Below, in pieces: positions 13,528-15,637 of a stretch of 15,637 nt of DNA. The DNA lies in assembly GCA_027310845.1 (NCBI GenBank), contig DAIDAB010000007.1, positions 1 to 15,637 of the forward strand. Reading direction: 5' to 3'. Each line of letters starts with the position of its first letter. The first letter of the stretch is position 1. This DNA is from a bacterium. GTDB lineage: Archaea > Thermoproteota > Nitrososphaeria > Nitrososphaerales > CADDZS01. The notes under the pieces are model-generated. The model did not search any database, was not told the origin of the DNA, and saw nothing but the letters and a program-made list of their open reading frames with translations. Both the position numbers and the translations under genes were made by a program.

Positions 13528-14901
13528 ATGAGAAAGGGAATTCTTGCCATATTCTCGCTCCTCTTACTTCTTGCGTTCGGAGCAGTCGCGGTCCATCCAT
13601 ATGCAAGTACCTCGAATAGCATTGTCTATCAAGCGAATCCTCCTAGACAATTTGTGGCCTCGTCCCCCGCAGGGTTGCCATCAGCGCAAAGTGATGTATG
13701 CAACGTGGGCACGTTCAACTTGCATTGCTATACCCCGCAGATGATCCAACAGGCATACGATTTCACGGGGGCCTACAAACTCGTCGGAGGAGAGGCTAAT
13801 GCAGGAGCGGGAATCACAATTGTGATCGTTGACGCTTATGGCAGTCCAACCATTGCACATGATTTACAGGTCTTTGATAGTACATTCGGGCTTCCCTCTG
13901 CGAAACTTAATATCATCTGCCCTCAAGGATGTCCAACCTTCAACCCTGCCTCTGCGAACGAGGTAGGCTGGTCTTTTGAAACTACACTTGACGTCGAGTA
14001 CAGTCATGCGATGGCGCCTGCTGCCACAATTGACCTTGTCGTTGCTTCCACGAACTTTGGTAACGCCATAAACAACGCCGAGCAGTACGCGCTCGACAAC
14101 TCACTCGGGCAGATCTGGTCGCAGAGCTTTGGAGCGCCCGAATGCGCGTTTAGCGGTGACAATTCACAATTCCAACAATCGCAACAAATCTACACAGCAG
14201 CTTCAAGTGTTGGAGTAACACTAATTGCTTCAGCTGGCGACAGCGGTGCGCAGGAAGGATGTCCAAGCCCAAGCGCATTGTACCCTTCATCTAGCCCGTT
14301 GAACTTGGCTGTCGGTGGAACGCATCTGAACATCTCTCCCAGCGGAAGTTACAAATCAGAGAATGCATGGAATGACGAAGATGATACCTATCTTCTGAAT
14401 CAGGGAGTCAGTTTTCCATATGCCACAGGTGGCGCGCCGAGTGTTTTCTTCAGCCTCCCATCGTATCAGCGCGGGATCAGCCTTGTTCCATACTCTTGCT
14501 CTGGCAGCACGCCCTCAACATGCAGTGCTGGAAAGTCGTTCACTCCAGGGACGAGAACTACTTCTGATGTATCCTATGACGCTGATCTCGATGGAGGCGT
14601 TCTCGCCTACTGGAGTGCGATCCCCAGTCAGGCTGGCTTTTACATCTTTGGCGGGACAAGCGCAGGCTCGCCACAGTGGGCGGCAGTAATCGCGATCGCT
14701 GACGAGTTTCACGGAACTTCGCTAGGTGATGTCCATAGTCTGCTCTATTCTCTTGCAGGAACAACTGCCTTCCATGATGTGAGGCAAGGATCAAATGCCT
14801 TAGAACCCGGAGTGGGTTTCTTGGCCACTGCTGGCTATGATGCACCTACTGGTTTGGGTTCGCCAAACGTGGGAATTCTGGTCCAAGCACTCCAGGAATA
14901 A
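13528..14901 (+). CDS. Secreted S53 peptidase (sedolisin/kumamolisin family) without a long propeptide
   Basis: 457 residues from ATG 13528, chosen because it starts directly with a signal peptide (MRKGILAIFSLLLLLAFGAVAV); a longer frame begins at 13444. S53 enzymes are serine-carboxyl endopeptidases, mostly active at acid pH outside the cell. The catalytic Glu and Asp are E151 and D155 (ETTLDVEYSHAMAPAA), the oxyanion Asp is D238 (IASAGDSGA) and the nucleophile is S378 (GGTSAGSPQWA). The calcium site is near FHDVRQGSN and GYDAPTGLGSPN (416-446). DVSYDADLDGG (347-357) is also typical. The catalytic domain opens near residue 67, leaving only about 45 residues after the signal, so the usual inhibitory prodomain of some 150 residues is absent. 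It probably feeds on external protein. A terminator follows. Confidence 0.9.
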   Translation: MRKGILAIFSLLLLLAFGAVAVHPYASTSNSIVYQANPPRQFVASSPAGLPSAQSDVCNVGTFNLHCYTPQMIQQAYDFTGAYKLVGGEANAGAGITIVIVDAYGSPTIAHDLQVFDSTFGLPSAKLNIICPQGCPTFNPASANEVGWSFETTLDVEYSHAMAPAATIDLVVASTNFGNAINNAEQYALDNSLGQIWSQSFGAPECAFSGDNSQFQQSQQIYTAASSVGVTLIASAGDSGAQEGCPSPSALYPSSSPLNLAVGGTHLNISPSGSYKSENAWNDEDDTYLLNQGVSFPYATGGAPSVFFSLPSYQRGISLVPYSCSGSTPSTCSAGKSFTPGTRTTSDVSYDADLDGGVLAYWSAIPSQAGFYIFGGTSAGSPQWAAVIAIADEFHGTSLGDVHSLLYSLAGTTAFHDVRQGSNALEPGVGFLATAGYDAPTGLGSPNVGILVQALQE

Positions 14902-14907
14902 GAACTG

Positions 14908-14949
14908 ACTAGGGCTACGCTCAGAGCCCTAGTGCGTTTCTTATTTTTT
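14908..14949 (+). terminator. Hairpin terminator between convergent genes
   Basis: ACTAGGGCT (14908-14916) pairs perfectly with AGCCCTAGT (14925-14933) around an 8-nt loop. A T-rich run (14937-14949) follows on the plus strand, fitting the S53 gene, which stops 6 nt before. The stem also lies about 30 nt after the stop of the convergent CAP-domain gene, so it may serve both. Confidence 0.65.
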
Positions 14950-14963
14950 CAGCTTTACGTCCG

Positions 14964-15637
14964 CTAGCTTGAAACAAATATGGAGATGCTTGTAATTGAC
15001 GCATTGTTGTTGTTTGCCTGCATGAGGTAGAGAGTGTAAACACCAACCCCATCCTGAGCAATGAAGTTGCTCATTGAGAACTCCACATTGACGTAAGTGT
15101 TGTTCACATTCCACGTTGAAGCATACACTGCGATTCCGCTGTATGTGGGTGAGCAGACAACGGATGAACACGGCGTTACGCTTCCTATGTATGTGCCGGG
15201 GTCGTAGGGCTTTTGATAGCTTGAATTGAGTGTGGATGCATTGAGTGGCGTCGGCAGCGGATCATAGAAGACGAACACGCCATTTGGAGTAACTGGAGAT
15301 GATATGTCAGCAGACCCGTAGAAGTGCACAGTTTGGTTTGTCGGAAAACTGTAAGGCGTGACAAGACTGGCATTGTAGTTTTCAAAGTCCTCCACAAAGT
15401 AGACCGATGAAGGACTGTATGCTATTCCGATTGAAACGCGGTTATGATATGGATCGAGTATGTTCTTTGCGTGTCCATTTTGGCAGCATTTGGAATCGTT
15501 GTAAACCATGTCCCACTCTAGCTTGTTTATCGCTTGCTCGACGGCGCTGGTCGAGGTAAACGGGCAAAGAGCAACGCAAGAAGCAGATTCGAAAGCAATG
15601 TTCTCATCCACGTAACCAGTACCGTTGAGGGCAGTGT
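14964..15637 (-). CDS. C-terminal part of a secreted CAP-domain (SCP/PR-1-like) protein
   Basis: The frame is open to the window edge, so the start is missing; a GTG at 15609-15611 is internal. At least 223 residues are present. The CAP signatures are YVDENIAF (CAP pattern GENIxx), the helix AVEQAINKLEWDMVYND, GHAKNILDPYHNRVSIGIAY (pattern GHxxNIxxPxxxxVGIG) and VYFVEDFENY (pattern xxVQxF). The histidine and glutamate of the CAP cavity are partly visible (H in GHAKN, E in DEN). After this about 130 residues of Asn/Thr/Ser-rich beta sequence follow, rich in NxS/T sites, ending ASITSISIFVSS. Cysteines occur as CVALC, CC and CSSVVC, suggesting disulfides. CAP proteins are secreted and functionally diverse; the role here is unknown. 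Confidence 0.8.
   Translation of the reverse strand, partial: TALNGTGYVDENIAFESASCVALCPFTSTSAVEQAINKLEWDMVYNDSKCCQNGHAKNILDPYHNRVSIGIAYSPSSVYFVEDFENYNASLVTPYSFPTNQTVHFYGSADISSPVTPNGVFVFYDPLPTPLNASTLNSSYQKPYDPGTYIGSVTPCSSVVCSPTYSGIAVYASTWNVNNTYVNVEFSMSNFIAQDGVGVYTLYLMQANNNNASITSISIFVSS

Noticed and set aside
1..15637. CRISPR array, insertion sequence or prophage
   Set aside because: No regularly spaced direct repeats, transposase, integrase or terminal inverted repeats with target duplications were seen.

Overview
The window looks archaeal and most likely comes from a member of the Nitrososphaerota (Thaumarchaeota). The evidence is the set of archaeal-type protein families: a DUF4443 winged-helix regulator, a Rad55/KaiC-type ATPase beside a NitrOD5-like protein, a DUF4382 exported protein, a DUF4430 protein with an ECF-type membrane partner, a UPF0235 protein and a stand-alone radical-SAM/SPASM enzyme. 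It is supported by TATA/BRE-like promoters placed close to start codons and by mixed leaderless and Shine-Dalgarno starts. Secreted sedolisin and CAP-domain proteins suggest a heterotrophic, protein-degrading, perhaps acid-tolerant lineage; that is inference.

Layout. 1-87: 3' part of a tRNA, probably tRNA-Glu carrying an intron. 88-1411: mostly gene-poor, but with a strong nested hairpin (588-640) and a 38-residue membrane peptide gene behind a perfect palindrome (1146-1316). 1412-2729 (minus): UPF0235 protein followed by a radical SAM/SPASM peptide-modifying-type enzyme. 3149-4675 (minus): exported DUF4382 protein. 5172-8149 (minus): compact operon of a two-lobed Rad55/KaiC-like ATPase, a small NitrOD5-like protein, a multi-CBS protein and a PD-(D/E)xK-like small protein; a palindrome and a possible frameshifted gene remnant lie just upstream. 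8704-11198 (minus): ECF S-component-like membrane protein, DUF4430 surface protein, a decayed asparagine-synthetase-like gene and a DUF4443 regulator, apparently one transcription unit behind a perfect 13-bp palindrome that covers the predicted transcription start. 11300-12118 (minus): BtuF-like cobalamin/metallophore-binding protein without a signal peptide. 12407-15637: secreted proteins, namely a small unknown, an S53 peptidase (plus strand) and the C-terminal part of a CAP-domain protein (minus strand), separated by clear hairpin terminators.

Two functional themes stand out. One is a corrinoid-like uptake set (surface DUF4430 protein, ECF-type S component, BtuF-like binder) with a candidate operator and a candidate regulator in the same unit. 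The other is an ATPase/CBS/nuclease-fold operon that looks like an archaeal signalling or switch module of unknown output. At least one gene (asparagine synthetase-like), and perhaps a second (8154-8414), appears broken by short repeat-associated indels.
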